A DNA stretch of 64,000 nt from Pythium myriotylum. Lineage: Eukaryota; Oomycota; Peronosporomycetes; Pythiales; Pythiaceae. Below are positions 21,899 to 34,400 of this stretch, in pieces. Position 1 is the stretch's first letter, and each line of letters begins with the position of its first letter. Position numbers and translations under genes: made by a program. Where the stretch lies: contig JALJCQ010000023.1 of the NCBI GenBank assembly GCA_023091665.1, positions 186,001 to 250,000 of the forward strand. The letters run 5' to 3'. The notes below the pieces were generated by a model. It saw only the letters and a list, made by a program, of their open reading frames with translations. It ran no database searches and was not told the origin of the DNA.

Positions 21899-22447
21899 AT
21901 GGTAGCTAAGGAGATGGCGGCTAAGGCGTCCGCGACGACGGGCAGCGGCACAGAACCGTCGGGCGTGCGCACCGTCGAACAATTTGACCGCGAGTTCCAC
22001 AAATATGTGACCAAGCATGTGCGTGAGGCCTGCCCGCTGGAACGAACGTACTCGATCGGTGACATTTGAATCATGCAGGGCTCCAAAGGCGCGCAGGCAG
22101 TTGCCATGGCCCGCGCCGAGCTGGCAAAGTACCGCGCCCTCGTTTGGCAGGATAAGAAGCTCGAAGAGGCCAACGTCAAGCAGGGTCGTCTGACTGCAGC
22201 CCAGCGTCAGGCATACGAGAAGAAGATTGAGCAAATTGAGAAGGCGCTCGACGACTTTCATCATTCAGTTGCCAGTTACAACAAGACCAAAGCCATGTAC
22301 GTGTTTTTCGCGTTCGCTCGGAAGGGGCTTGGATGGGAGTTGGAGCTCATAATGGATACTGCCCGATTTATGCATAGCCTGTCGTTTGCGTTGCTGGTGG
22401 CGTTTGCTCTCCTCGCTGTCTTCCAGCCGTGGAAGAAGTACATCTAA
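21899..22447 (+). CDS. Small protein with coiled coil and C-terminal membrane anchor
   Basis: Exons 21899-22018 and 22079-22447 give a protein of about 163 aa, or 136 aa if the 81-nt stretch 22297-22377 is also an intron (AT|gtacgt donor, gcatag acceptor, frame kept either way). The middle is Lys/Glu/Gln-rich helix. The last 25 residues (LSFALLVAFALLAVFQPW, then KKYI) form one hydrophobic helix and a short basic tail, the layout of a tail-anchored ER or outer-mitochondrial protein. I do not recognise the family. Splicing the optional intron gives the tidier protein, since the extra residues (Phe-rich, then a charged segment) would precede the anchor abruptly. Confidence 0.65.
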
Positions 22448-22544
22448 ACCAATCGCTCGCTTTTACGTTTTAAAGAAAGCGGAGACGAACCCCACGTTGA
22501 TCATCCTGCGATAAATAGATTAGATTCACCATGTAAACTTCGTG

Positions 22545-25500
22545 CTAGCTCGTTGCATGTGTTGTGACCAACGACACCGTCCCTTCTAGAGTTCCTCGCA
22601 ACTGTCCGCCACGTGACAGTGCCATGTGAAACGGCATTCGTTCTCCAGAGCCTTCGAGCACACTCTTTGGGAGGCCAATGACCCCTTGGCCAATGCATCG
22701 AGGCGGACCGATTGATGCGTCAGTGTGAATCTTCAGCGCGACGTGCATTGACCGAACGAGTCGCGCTAGGGTGACATGGTGCAAACCTTGGTGGCGAAAT
22801 TCGTGAAAAGGGAGCGAGACTGTGTTCCCCATCGTCTCTGAATCATTGATAGTGGCAGGCGTGAAAATGCCGCCTCGGAGATGAGCAGCAAACTCGTGAA
22901 GAGTGCGTTGTTCAGAGAACGCGTCTTCAGACGGCAGCGGAAACATCACGGTTACCCTCAAATCTGAACCAGCAAAGGGCCGATCAGCACGGAAACAGCT
23001 CAGGTGGAAGGGATCGAAACTTACGGCTAAGATTTATCGAGTCCAGAACGGGGTGGGCGTGATGGTTCCATGTCAAAGACGAGCAGTCAATTCGCAGACT
23101 ACATTCGAGAACTCCAGGGACGTCCTAATCGAATTATCAGTGAGGTGAAAAACACAAAATCTCGCATCGTATGTTTTCAGCCGTACCTGCAGTCGAGGCC
23201 GTGACTCGAGCTCTGCACGCGACACAAGTGGACGAAAATCACGATTCACGGCTGCGCGGAATATAGCTGCAACCGGTTTGTGGTCCGAGCATGTTACCTC
23301 CTCACATGATGTGTACTGAACACACTCGAGTTGAAGTCGCATGTCAGGCTGAGAGAAGTGCAAGATACGGTCGGTGTACGATGGTACTCGTTGACCTCGA
23401 CCATCTATCTCAGTAGTGTAGTACTCAGCGAGCTCCTCAGAAGAGAGCTGTCGAATACTCGTTGAAGGGATTCCACGATCACGGACCCGTCGAAATGTTG
23501 GATCAAAAGCAATCTTGTGTTCCTCAAACCCGTAGAAGATCTAACCGACGCGGGAGTGGATAAAGTCAGCGGCTTCGACAACACGTAAGGTACTGTTGAG
23601 ATACGAGTCTTACCTGCGACTTGGACATAAGGTGCTGTAGCTCATCATGGGCCAGAACGTCGTCCCACGCAGTAACCTCGTCTCGAAGATTGGCCGGTTT
23701 CTCCTGGCCCAATGGTGTATCGCTACCACACACAGCTGGCACGACGATGGTGAGAGTTTTGGCTTCGCCCACAGGGATGCTGTCACTGTTCACACTATCG
23801 ACAGACGTGTTTCCTCCGCAAGTCGTAGAATCGCGGCTGCCGAATGATGATAACAGCCACGAAGACGAGCGTTGCTTCATTTTGGATCTGGCGCGAATAG
23901 CTTTGACAGCTGCGCTTGAGGAAGATAGCGAGCTCAACTCAGTTGACTTCGTAAGCCGAGCGTTAGCCACGAGTTCAAGAATTTGATTCGGAGATGCCTC
24001 TTGCTGCCGAAGTCGGTAGTTCAGATCGCCTAAGACGAAAGTGTGGTGGTGCATGAGAGGAAACTCGAAACCCAAGTCATCTACGTTGAGATGGAGGGAC
24101 TTGATCACGTCAGTGGCATCTCGACTACGCCTGTTTACGTGCGACTTCCCTTTGAGGTCTGACGTAAGATGGCAAGTTACAAAGGCAAAAGAGGAGTCGA
24201 AGTAGCGGAAGCCAAAGCCCACAGCTCCCTTGTTGCTTGCACGCTGGCCGAAGAGAAGTGACTTGCCGCAGTTGACAGCTTGTTGCGCTTTTGGAGCCAT
24301 GAAAAATGCTCCAGACATTACGTCGCGCTGCTTCACAAAAACTGTAATCGCGATGTAGCCCTAGAGTAAGCGAAGCATGAGTCCCAGGACGCAGTTAGCC
24401 ATCCTCATCGAGACTCACATGATAACCAAGTGCGGTAGTCGTACTGCCAATTTCACGAGCGAACTGTGCGTAGCGCACAAATCGTGATCGGGAAGAATGG
24501 GTGCGGAGGTTGGCCTGGCCTTCGATGTGACGGCGAACTTTCTGCCTCAATTCTTGAAGCTGGAGACATTCTTGCACACCGATAACGTACATGTCGTATC
24601 CACGTGGGATCCATTTTTCCTTCAAAACAATTCAGACCAGAGTTATTCTCGCCGAATTGAGAGAATCCACGGTATCATACCAGCTGAGCATCCGAGATGC
24701 TGCCTTCGCCCATGTTGAAAGTCGAGACAAAAATGCTCAAAGGTTGCCGAAGGCCGTTCATAGAGCCACCACCAGGTCCCGCAGCATTTGTCATTGTTGG
24801 TGCTGTCATCGCATGGTAGTCGTTGGAAGATGAGCGTCGAGACCGGAACACTCGCAATGGACGGGTTAAGAGCCCGCCATAAATAATGCTCGTGACGAAG
24901 CCTGGTAGACCATAACGAGTAATCAAGAGGAGATTCAGCCAAAGATATCATCACTGGATTCTTACCCAAGGAGCACAATGTAACCTGCATGAGCACTGCC
25001 ATCCAGAATGTCCTGAGTCCAAGGACCCCGCCAAAAACTGCAAACCAGGTCAAGTCAAACATCTGACACACACTAAGCTAGCCCATTCTTCCTACCTCTG
25101 AAAATCACGCTTGGGAACCAGTTCACGACAAAAAAGATGATGTACAGCCGTAGCTTGAGAGTGATAGACGCCGAAGACTCGAAAGCTTCCAAGTTCCCTT
25201 GGCTAAAGATTTAACGATCAAGAGTGACATCAGCAGGGGCACGTCTCGCAGTGTAGCCGAATGACTCACATTTCGGCGCGTCGGTTGATGTGCTGCTGCG
25301 TGGAGATCAGCACGACGGCAATGTAGAGCATGGCACAGAGTACCCACGTATAGAGACACACAACGTGAAGTCGCGGGTCGCTGACCCAGCAATAGAAGAT
25401 GGCGTTGCCGTAGACATCGAAAGCCCACTCCACAATACTCGCAACCAGCGCGGGGACGATCGTGACGCCCACATATACGTGGAGGCGCCTTTGGAGCTTC

Positions 25501-25963
25501 TCCTCGCTCTCGCGGTGGACGATTTTGCAGTAGATGCAATGTGCGAGACACGAGTTCCATATCACCGCTGCACGTGAGTGACAGTCAGTCCAGATCGGCC
25601 ATGCCTCGTCTAGTCTCCAACTACGAACGTACACATGACGCACGCGAAGCTGAGCACGAAGGCCTGGACGTCGCAGGCGAAGGATCCGTCCTCATCGGCG
25701 ACTCCCAGCAGCTTGGGCACGCAGCAGGCGACGTCAAGCAGCGAGAGGATCGCCACCATGGTCTGCACGGTGGTCGGGGCGCCGTGTCTCCGCAGGCGGA
25801 AGTGATGCACGAGGATGTAGAGGCATCCGAGGATGGAGAGTACGCAGCAGGCGACGATGACGTCGTGGAGCGTGGCGAGCTCGCCGCTCGAGAAGGCGGG
25901 CGCGCCGGCCATGGCGAGCGGAGAGGCGTCGAGTCGGTCGGCCTCGCGGACGAGGATGAGCAT
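22545..25963 (-). CDS. GPCR - inositol polyphosphate 5-phosphatase fusion (GPCR bigram)
   Basis: Ten exons (25963-25633, 25567-25270, 25202-25096, 25037-24966, 24901-24681, 24619-24419, 24360-23614, 23540-23187, 23124-23025, 22963-22545) encode 949 aa, all in phase. Residues 1-275 contain seven hydrophobic helices in the style of Dictyostelium cAMP-receptor-like GPCRs, for example VIVACCVLSILGCLYILV and LYIIFFVVNWFPSVIF. From about residue 315 (ISIFVSTFNMGE type opening) runs a 5-phosphatase domain with the diagnostic FVLGDLNYRL and RVPSYTDRIL motifs and SDHKPV. The last 170 residues resemble a C2-type beta sandwich. It probably couples a ligand to PI(4,5)P2/PI(3,4,5)P3 turnover at the plasma membrane; GPCR bigrams with this partner are known in oomycetes. 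An internal Met at 25912 is an alternative start. Confidence 0.9.
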
Positions 25964-26178
25964 GCCGCCAGCAGCCCATGGAGGTGCGCCCGAATGTGGT
26001 CAGCACGGAACAGAGACTAGGCCTTCCAGTGTACTGTACCCCGTGCGAACTTAGAAAAGTGTTCTAAAAAGAAGGCGCGAACCTAGAAACAGGGGGCTGA
26101 CACCGTCGTGAGCGATCGGATTGGCTAAAAAAGGAACAAGCGGACTTCGACAACGACACCAAGAAGAGAACGCACCCC
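25964..26178. promoter_or_regulatory. Shared divergent promoter, GPCR-5-phosphatase / MscS-like channel
   Basis: 215 bp separate the start codons at 25963 (-) and 26179 (+). Any joint control of receptor and channel would act here; no specific site is recognised. Confidence 0.4.
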
Positions 26179-27564
26179 ATGAATGCCTGGCGCCTCGGGC
26201 TCGCGGCGTTCTGTGCCGTCGGCGTGGTCTTCCTCACGCAGCCCGTTCTAGAGGCGCTGCTGCTCGCGATTCGCCGCCGCATCGGCAAGCGATACAGATG
26301 GGTCGCCGATATCCACCGCTACCTCCTCGTCTACCTCTCGTGGATCATGATCCTCCTCTTCTTCCTGCTCATCGCCGCGTCGATGCTCGATCTGGGCAGG
26401 GACAGTGACTTGGTGACGTTTATCTCCTACGTCATGGCGATCCCAATTGTCCTCGGGACATTTGCTTTGCGCATCGTCGTCACAAATGTAAGAGTTCTCG
26501 CGAGATCCACGCTTCAGTCACACTTACAGCAACTGTTTGCTTGTGGTGACAGATGATCGTGCGTCATTTCAAATGGGACCGCGCCTCTCACGAATACGAC
26601 GCAAAGATATTTGTCGTGAACGAAACCATGAAGGTGCGTCCAAGTCCTTGTTGCTCTCGGCCTTCTTGGATCGTTGCTCATTGCAGACACAGTTTTTGTG
26701 TTTCTTCCTGATCCTCGTCGAGATATTCTACATTTTCTTCCTTGGCAACAACTTCGCGGGATTCTTACTTCTCGTCGTTTTTCTTGGAATCGAGATCATG
26801 GTACTTCTTGCAGCTTTCACTTGGGTAAGCCACTTTGAACATGGGTTCTCTGAGCAATGAAGCTGACAGCATGTCTCCAGTTAAAGAACATCGCGACCGG
26901 GCTCTTCCTCGTATTTGCTGAGCCTTTTCGAACTGGCAGCTCCTGTCAAGTATTAAACTTCAGCGGTTCTGTGGAAAAGGTCTCACTGGCACGAACGATC
27001 ATGCGCCGCCCGGATGGCGCGCTTATCTACATCCCCAACGGTCTCTTTGCCGATTTCCACCAGAAGAGCGGATCCCCAATTGGCACATTCCAGCACGAAA
27101 TCTCTATCGATCTGCACCCAGCCACACCAATGCAAAAAATATGTCAAATTCGCAATGATCTCGTGGCTTCCCTCACAGACTTCAGCGCTATCGTGGATGA
27201 CGAACCTTCAGCTTCTATTTCTGGATATCGAATGAGCAACCTGTCGAGCAGTCATGCGGAGCCGCGAACGAGCGCTTTAAGGACAAGTGCATTTCGACAG
27301 TCAAGCTCTTCATCTCGCGAACAGCAACACCCACCAAGAGCGCTGTATATTGGCTTCAGTGATATGCATCGCCTCAAGGTTCGGATGACGATCGACCACT
27401 CCCTCTTCCAATCTTTGGAGATTGCCAAGACTGAGGTATATGGCAGTCCAATTCATCCAAGTATCGTACCATTTCACGACTGATGTGCTGATTCGACGTA
27501 GGTAAACCTCGCCATCCTGAAGGTGTTCGAAAACAACTTTGTTCAACCCCTGCTGGCGCGCTGA
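26179..27564 (+). CDS. MscS-like mechanosensitive ion channel (copy A)
   Basis: Exons 26179-26487, 26553-26633, 26687-26824, 26881-27435 and 27502-27564 give 381 aa. Several membrane helices (LAAFCAVGVVFLTQPVL, WIMILLFFLLIAAS, FLILVEIFYIFFLG) precede the pore helix and the MscS beta domain: LKNIATGLFLVFAEPFRTG, then ALIYIPNGLFAD, the conserved PNG motif. A Ser/Arg-rich loop of about 60 residues interrupts the cytosolic domain. MscS channels open on membrane stretch and release ions or osmolytes. It is divergent from the GPCR-5-phosphatase and convergent with a paralogue 21 bp away. Confidence 0.87.
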
Positions 27565-27585
27565 TACGTGCAACCCAAGTTCACT

Positions 27586-29231
27586 TCATTGCACTCCGGA
27601 TGTTTCCCCTCGTCGCTGACGAAGAACGTTTCCCTCACTTGCAAACTTCTGAAATCGATCTGTCGGTCGTTCGACGCCCATCGCATTCAACAACGGTTCC
27701 GACCGCGGCTCAGGTGACTCGGGGCGAGAAGAAGACTGTTTGCCAGTCTCCTGCAAGTCGAAAGCCAATCGCGCTGCTCTGTGAAGCCGAAGGCGCTGCT
27801 TAGTCAATAATTCAGTGATTTGAAGTACGAGCTGTGGATCATGTTTGGGTGCCCGCATTAGATACTTGCACACATACAACCAACGGGACGATATGACTTA
27901 CCTCAGTCTTCTCCGCCTTGATTGCTTTGACGTGGTGCTGCTGGGTATAATATACCAATTGCACTACATACGGCGCCGAGACGCTGATCCAATACCGTGG
28001 CTTTTCATGCTCGGCTTCGTCACTAGTGAGCGTTTTCCCAGTCGAGGAGGAAGTGAAGAAATTCAGTCCTGATAGTGGTTTGCGATCAAGCCCCAGCACA
28101 TTACTCTTGCTTCTCTGCTCTCTTTCGGCAGCAAACCTGAGAAGGAGCCCATCCAGTTCTTGGATAAAGCGTCTGGTCGCTGCCGCGTCAGTCCCATGAT
28201 CCAGATGTACGCTGAGGATCGTACGTTGATCGATGGACTTCGTCTTGATCTCAAACGAATGCTCGAGCATAAGTCCATTGGGAATGTACACAACCCCTTT
28301 GTCATAGCGTCGAATACAGAAGCATTGTAGAAAGAGCCTCTCCACGACGCCCTCGTGAGCCATAAAGCGGACGTGAACGCCACTCTTGACCTGCTCGTCT
28401 AGAAGCGCTATCAGCCCTCCCATCGTATTCTTCAACTAAACATAACACATAATGGATCACACAAGATTCAACAACGATTTGGTCGGCTTTTCCACGCTAG
28501 CAGTGCGCTTACCCATGTGTGCGCCCCAAACAAGGCAACGAGCTCGACAACCAGCACTGCGACAGTCGTGAGCTGTGATGAGTCGAAGTTCGTAATCCTT
28601 CCGATACCGTCGAACATGAACGAGGAGACGACGTAGGCCACGAGCAGGATTTTGATCACACCGATACCCTCAGTGATGATCATGACGCGGTTGTAGTCGT
28701 CGTCCTCTTTGGTCGCCGCGCGGTTCCAACCTTTGACGCGGATAATTCCCTGATGTTAATGCACCACCACGATGAGAAAAGAGTCACTGGGCAGTCTGTC
28801 ATCGCTTGCCGTACCCAAGTGACGTAGTTGCAGAGGCAGATGACCGTCCAGATAAGTGGCACTCCGAGAAAGAGGCGAATGACCGACGCAATTGTCACCG
28901 AGTCCATGTCTAGTAGCGACGCGAGGTCCATGACGTACGCCGAAAACCACACAAGAAGCACGAAGACGACCCACGAGAGCGGGAGCAACAGCGTCTTCTC
29001 AAACTCTTTGATCCAAACGAGCATGCCCGGGACCGCCCGCTTGCCGAGGCGAAGCGTGAAGCGCACGACTTCGACGCGGAAGATGTAGGACGCGACGAGT
29101 AGCGCGATACCGAGGAAGACGCGCCATTGGTCGTTGCTCGTGGTCCCACGCGTGGCGTCGCGTGTCGAGTCGGTGAGCGACGCGCTCGCGGGCGCGAGGC
29201 CGCCGAGCCCGAGCGAGTTGTCGGCCACCAT
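27586..29231 (-). CDS. MscS-like mechanosensitive ion channel (copy B)
   Basis: Exons 29231-28815, 28749-28513, 28435-27902 and 27831-27586 give 477 aa. The plan matches copy A: helices (FLGIALLVASYIF, LLPLSWVVFVLLVWF, VIRLFLGVPLIWTVIC, ILLVAYVVSSFMF), then the pore region LKNTMGGLIALL and GVVYIPNGLMLE. The last exon adds a charged tail of about 75 residues. For the last junction I chose the acceptor that gives a 70-nt intron and KTE|LVLQI, matching KTE|VNLAI in copy A; an alternative acceptor leaves only a 37-nt intron. The two copies share splice positions at the TW|LKN and KTE sites, so they are paralogues, although diverged. Confidence 0.86.
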
Positions 29232-29303
29232 GGCGTCTTCGCTGATTCCTGTTGGTTTGTGTCCCAAATCCACGATCCAACCGTATTTTGGAATCGAGTC
29301 AAG

Positions 29304-30918
29304 ATGGCTGGATTGCTCCAGTGGGTGGCGGCGCAGGGCGAGCGCGCGCGCGTCGCCGCCGACGCCGTGGACCCCGTGAGCGACCAGTCGAGCGCGTCCT
29401 GCGGCGCGGCCGACCGCACGATCTACGCCCTGCGCGCGATCCGCAAGCACGAGGAGCTCGTGACCCTGCGCGACGGCGCGTTCCTCAACGGCTCCTCGTG
29501 GCTGCGGCGCGTTGAGGCGACGTGGTCCGAAAAAGAGAGCGGCCAGTTGAGAGCAGATCTGGCGAGACTGCAACCCAGCGGCACGGTTCTGTCCGCGCTG
29601 GCGCTGCTCGCGGAGAAGGCCCGCGGCGAGAAGAGCTCATTCCATGGGTACCTGGTCGAGCTCCCCGCCGTAGTGCCGCTGCCGCTGGCGTGGAGTGACG
29701 AAGGCAGGGCGCTTCTGAAAGGATCAGCAGCGTGCGACGCGTTCCTACATGGCGTATGCCAAATGTCTACTGACTCAAAATGGCATGCTCATAGATATCC
29801 CATCATGGACCACGACCTTGTCCAAAGTGTCTACGACCGCTTCGTGCGACCTCTCGCGGACGGGTACCCTCAATTGTGGGGCAAGGCAGAAGTCCAGTTC
29901 GACGCGTTCCGCTGGGCGTTTTCCATTGTCTCATCCAGGTAAGGCTCGCAGCTCGATTGGTACCATGATTGCGTGCTGATTGGCCTCGTGTAGAGCGTTC
30001 TCTCTCGACGATTCGAATGAACCAACGCTCTTACCAGTGATCGACATGGCGAACCACGACCCGACGAACCCCGCGGCCGTCATCAATAGAGACGATACCG
30101 GCAGCTACCAGGTGCGTAGATCGGACCCTCGTTCCTGTCGGATGGGGGTCTGACGGCTGCTGTTGGTGAAGCTCGTCGCGGCGCGGGATATTGATGCCGG
30201 CGCACCTGTCACCATCTCCTACGGAGCCTTGTCGAATGCTCAGGTGCGGAAGCGCGTGTGCCTATTGTCGTCCGTTGCGGCGCGATTGACGTGGCGCGTT
30301 TGACGTTCTCAGCTGCTCTGTCGCTACGGTTTTACACTACCCGAGACCAACGCCTCTGACTCGATTCTTCTCTCTGGCGCGCACGTGCGTCTTGTGTTCG
30401 CGCAGCTGACATGCGGCGGGACTGTCGACGCAGCGCTGGCCCAGCTTGAGAATCTCGTCGAGGAAGAGGCAGTGTCCGCCTCGCGTGTCGTTGGCACAGG
30501 CGATGACGGAGGCGAGCCAGCCGTCAAAAGGCGTAAGCTCTTTGCGGCGAGCGAGCCAGTGACACCAGACGACTCCATCTCGTTCGCACTGCATGCCGAC
30601 GCGACGATGGAGTTCGGTCTGGCCGATGGGCTCATGGGTTTCGTCTTTGCGAACGATCTGCCGATGGAGGCCCTCTACGACGCCCTCAGCGTGTTGTTGC
30701 AGCAGAAGGACAAGGCGTACAGCGCGCTGCTGGGCGCGAGCAAAGACGCGTTCCCGCCAGTTGTTAGCGCGGACGAGCTGCGGCTGGCGCGCGCGCTCGT
30801 AGCCTTGGAACGACAGGTCTGCCGTCGCATCCTCTTGGGGCTCGCGAGCCTTGAAGAGGACTCGGACGAGGAGGGTGACGAAGGCGACAAAGAAGAAGAG
30901 GACGAGTCCGACTCGTAG
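29304..30918 (+). CDS. SET-domain lysine/histidine methyltransferase, RuBisCO-LSMT/SETD3-like
   Basis: Exons 29304-29938, 29994-30111, 30172-30243 and 30313-30918 give 476 aa. The start lies only 72 bp from the divergent copy-B channel start. The SET core is split and runs from about residue 20 to 280; the late motifs LPVIDMANHDP (NHxP type) and VTISYGALSNAQLLCRYGF (SYG plus conserved Leu-x-x-YGF) are clear LSMT/SETD3 hallmarks. A helical substrate-binding domain follows, and the tail is strongly acidic (EEDSDEEGDEGDKEEEDE). Members methylate Lys or His on non-histone proteins such as actin; the substrate here is unknown. Confidence 0.86.
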
Positions 30919-31437
30919 AAGCCTGGAGTCCAGTTCGCGGCTGAGATGCCCACTCTCGCCGGCATCTCGCCCGCGCAGCCTGAGAACGCTGTCGACGCAT
31001 CCATGGTCTCTAGGTACTGGCTTCTGGGAAGCCTCAAGGACAGGACTTTCCGAACCGGAACCGATGGAAACTAGTGGTCGTTCTGCCGTGAATGACAAGA
31101 AGTGAGTGGAAGCACCCTGACGCCTTTTTGTTCGTTGGAAATGCACGTACGCATGATCTGAGTTGAACTCACGTTCTGTCGCCACGCGGAACTTGGTTGA
31201 TGGTGTGATCGAGGAGAGTCAGCAGCTGCGTCGCATTTCAGCCAATCGTATGTCGTGACCACGAGCTCTCTTCAGTGGGTGAACTGTTCTCTCCCTCCCA
31301 AGTTTAGCCCGCAGGTGCAACCGCCGGCGTCACTCCCGCCTGTGCCTCCCGCGCGACGGAAGAATCGCACCCGAGTCTGCAGGGTCCCAGACGCAGACAG
31401 ACGCCCGAGGCAAGCAGCGGAACTTGCTCTCCACCCC
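30919..31437. other. Intergenic region upstream of myosin
   Basis: 519 bp between the SET gene stop and the myosin ATG. The myosin frame is open upstream to 31255 but lacks an ATG there, so this is read as promoter and 5' UTR. A GCATTTC resembling an initiator lies near 31233. No other gene seen. Confidence 0.55.
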
Positions 31438-34400
31438 ATGACGACCACGCCCACTGCGCGGCGGCTCTCGCACGCCACCAACGCCGGCGGCGCCCCGGCC
31501 AAAGCCCACGACGACGCGCTCGACGACGTGCCCGAGCCGCGCAAGCCGCCGGCCGCGATCATCCGCGTCGGAGACCTCTACTGGAAACAGGACGGAACCT
31601 TTGGCTGGGCGCTCGGACAGGTCACGGCCCATGACGCCGCCGCCAACACCGTGCGGCTCTGCCCCATCGACGAGGCCACCGGCGAGCCCAAGCCTGGAGC
31701 CGAGACCGAGACCATTGACCTCACGGCCTCGCCGCTCTTCGCTGCCAACCCTCTCCACACGACTGCAGCTGACATGACCTCGCTGCGCCACCTCCACGAA
31801 GCCGCACTCGCGAAGAACCTCGAGGACCGATCGTCGCTTAAGAACCTGCGGCCGTACACCTTCATGGCCAACGTGCTCATTGCGGTGAACCCGCTCAAGC
31901 GTCTGGAAGAACCCGACAAGAACATCTTTGTCTCGCAGTCCCTCGATCGGTGCCCCCCACACCCGTACTACATTGCTGAGAATGCTTACCGCCAGCTTTG
32001 TGCTGTGCGCGCTGTGATGCAGAACCAGTCAATCATTATCAGTGGAGAGAGTGGTTCCGGTAAGACCGAGACCTCCAAGATCATTCTGGACTTCCTGACG
32101 ACACGAGCTGTTGGAAGCCGCACCCCGTCGCTGGTGTCCTCCGAGGATGGATCCGAGCCGGAAGTGACGCCACCAGTCGTGCCATCGCCGCCCGGTTCCG
32201 CAACTGCAGCGCTCTCGTACCCTCAGTCCAACAACGGCACGAAACTCTCACCTGTCACACTTGGTGGGCGCCTCATGGAGACCATCCCGATCCTGGAGTC
32301 TTTTGGTAATGCCAAGACTCACCGCAACCACAACTCGAGTCGTTTTGGCAAGTACATGCGTCTCCAGTTCAGCACATCTGGCCACGAGCTTACAGGTGCC
32401 TCCATTGACACATACCTTCTCGAGAAGTCTCGTCTCGTCAACCAGCCGAAGGGTGAGCGTAACTTCCACGTGTTCTACGAGCTGCTCCATGCTGAAGATA
32501 CTGAGTACATCCAGAGCCGTCTCCACCTCGAACCTAAGCAACCAGAAAAGTATGAATACCTAAACCAGTCAGGCTGTATGAAGGCCGAGTTTATGGACGA
32601 TGCTGAGAACTTCCAGAGCCTGTGCAAAGCCCTCGAATTCGTGGGTATCAAGGATGAAGCTCAGGATGAAATCTTCCGCGTAGTTGGTGGATTGCTTCAC
32701 ATGGGTAACATCAAGATTACTGAGGAAGATACGTCTGAAGGCCCGACGGCGTGTATCTCAGAGAAGGACAAGGACGCACAAGATGCTCTCCATCATGCAG
32801 CGAGCTTGCTCGGTGTGCCGGCTCAGGAACTGAGCGAGTGTATCCTCATGAAACGAATTGTTACGACCCGTGGAACCGCAGCTCGCCGTGGTTCAATCTA
32901 CTTCGCCAAAAAAGATGTCCGCACTGCTGTGTACTCGCGGGATACGATCGCTAAGACTATCTATGAGCATGTATTCACGTGGCTCATGATTCAGTGCGCG
33001 TGTGCGCTGGACTACGACTCGGCACGCAGTGACGTCGTTCCCTACATTGGTGTTCTCGATATCTTCGGCTTTGAAGACTTCGAGCCGAAGAACCGAAACT
33101 CTTTCGAGCAGCTGTTGATCAACTACGCAAACGAAGCTCTACAGAGCTTGTTCAATGACTGTGTGTTTGAAGCGGAGCAGGAACTCTACCGAACGGAGAA
33201 CATTCACGCTCCAACTAACCACTCGTTATCGTTCCCCTTCCCGATGCCTGGCTTGCCCATCGCTCTGAAGGAGTTATCTGAGGAGGACAAGCAGAACGCC
33301 GCTGCTGATGATGGTGAGGTCCAATACTCAGACAACCGCGAGTGCCTTAACTTGATCGCCAGTCGCCATGGCGGTATTTTTGTCACGATTGACAATGTTT
33401 CGCGTTTGCCTGGGCCAACGGATCGCAAGCTTAACGAGCGTCTCCACACGTTGTTTAAGCGCCATGTTAACTTTCCGACACCGCACCCCAAGGATATCCG
33501 CGACACCTTCATCATCAAGCACTATGCGGGTGTGGTTCGTTACACAATCGATGGCTTCGTTGACAAGAACAACAACATCATTTCGGATCAGTTTGAGGAG
33601 CTTATCAAGCGATCGACTTCGCGCATTCTGCGAGATATTACGGGGCGAAACCGAACCGAGTCACAGCACAACTTCTCTACACAGGCCGCGAAAACCAACG
33701 CTGTCGGCGCCTTTGGTGGGGCAGCGAAAGCGCGATCAAAGGGTGGTAGTGCGTCCAACCTTTTCTCCACGCAGATGAAGGGCCTTGTGACAGAGCTCGA
33801 AGGCACCGCATGTAACTTCGTGCGCTGCATCAAGCCGAACACCCAGATGAAACCTGGACTTTTTGACAAGCCGTACGTCGTTGAGCAACTCCGATGCTCG
33901 GGTACCGTTCAGGCTTGCGAAGTGCTGCGTGTTGGCCTTCCAACTCGTATCCTGTACGCTGAAGTTGTGGATGTGTACAAGCCATTACTTCCAGTGGACA
34001 TGTTCCAACGCTTTGAGTTCAACGACAAACTGTTTACTCAAGCAATTCTGTGGGTGTACGACTTCCCGACATCGGCCTACCGCCTCGGTGACACGCGTCT
34101 CTTCTTCCGCACTGGCAAGATCGACCTGCTTGATCGACTGCTAACACCGACCGCGAATGATTCGGATTCTAAGCAGCTGACTCGGCGTATGCACCAGTAT
34201 CTCCATAAGAAGCGATGGATTCAAGTGGCAACAAAGATGATTGCGTACAATGCTTTCAAGCAGATCTATTTCAAATGCAAGTTCCGTCGTAAGGCAGAGA
34301 TCATCCAGTGCATGGTACGCCAGCATCTTGCGCGAAAGCGCGTCCGCAAGCTTCGTGTATTGCATCGTATCAGTGCATTGTGGAACAAGATGGCCCATCG

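Noticed and set aside
25541..26020. 159-codon plus-strand frame opposite the GPCR N-terminus
   Set aside because: Highly charged shadow of the minus-strand membrane helices.
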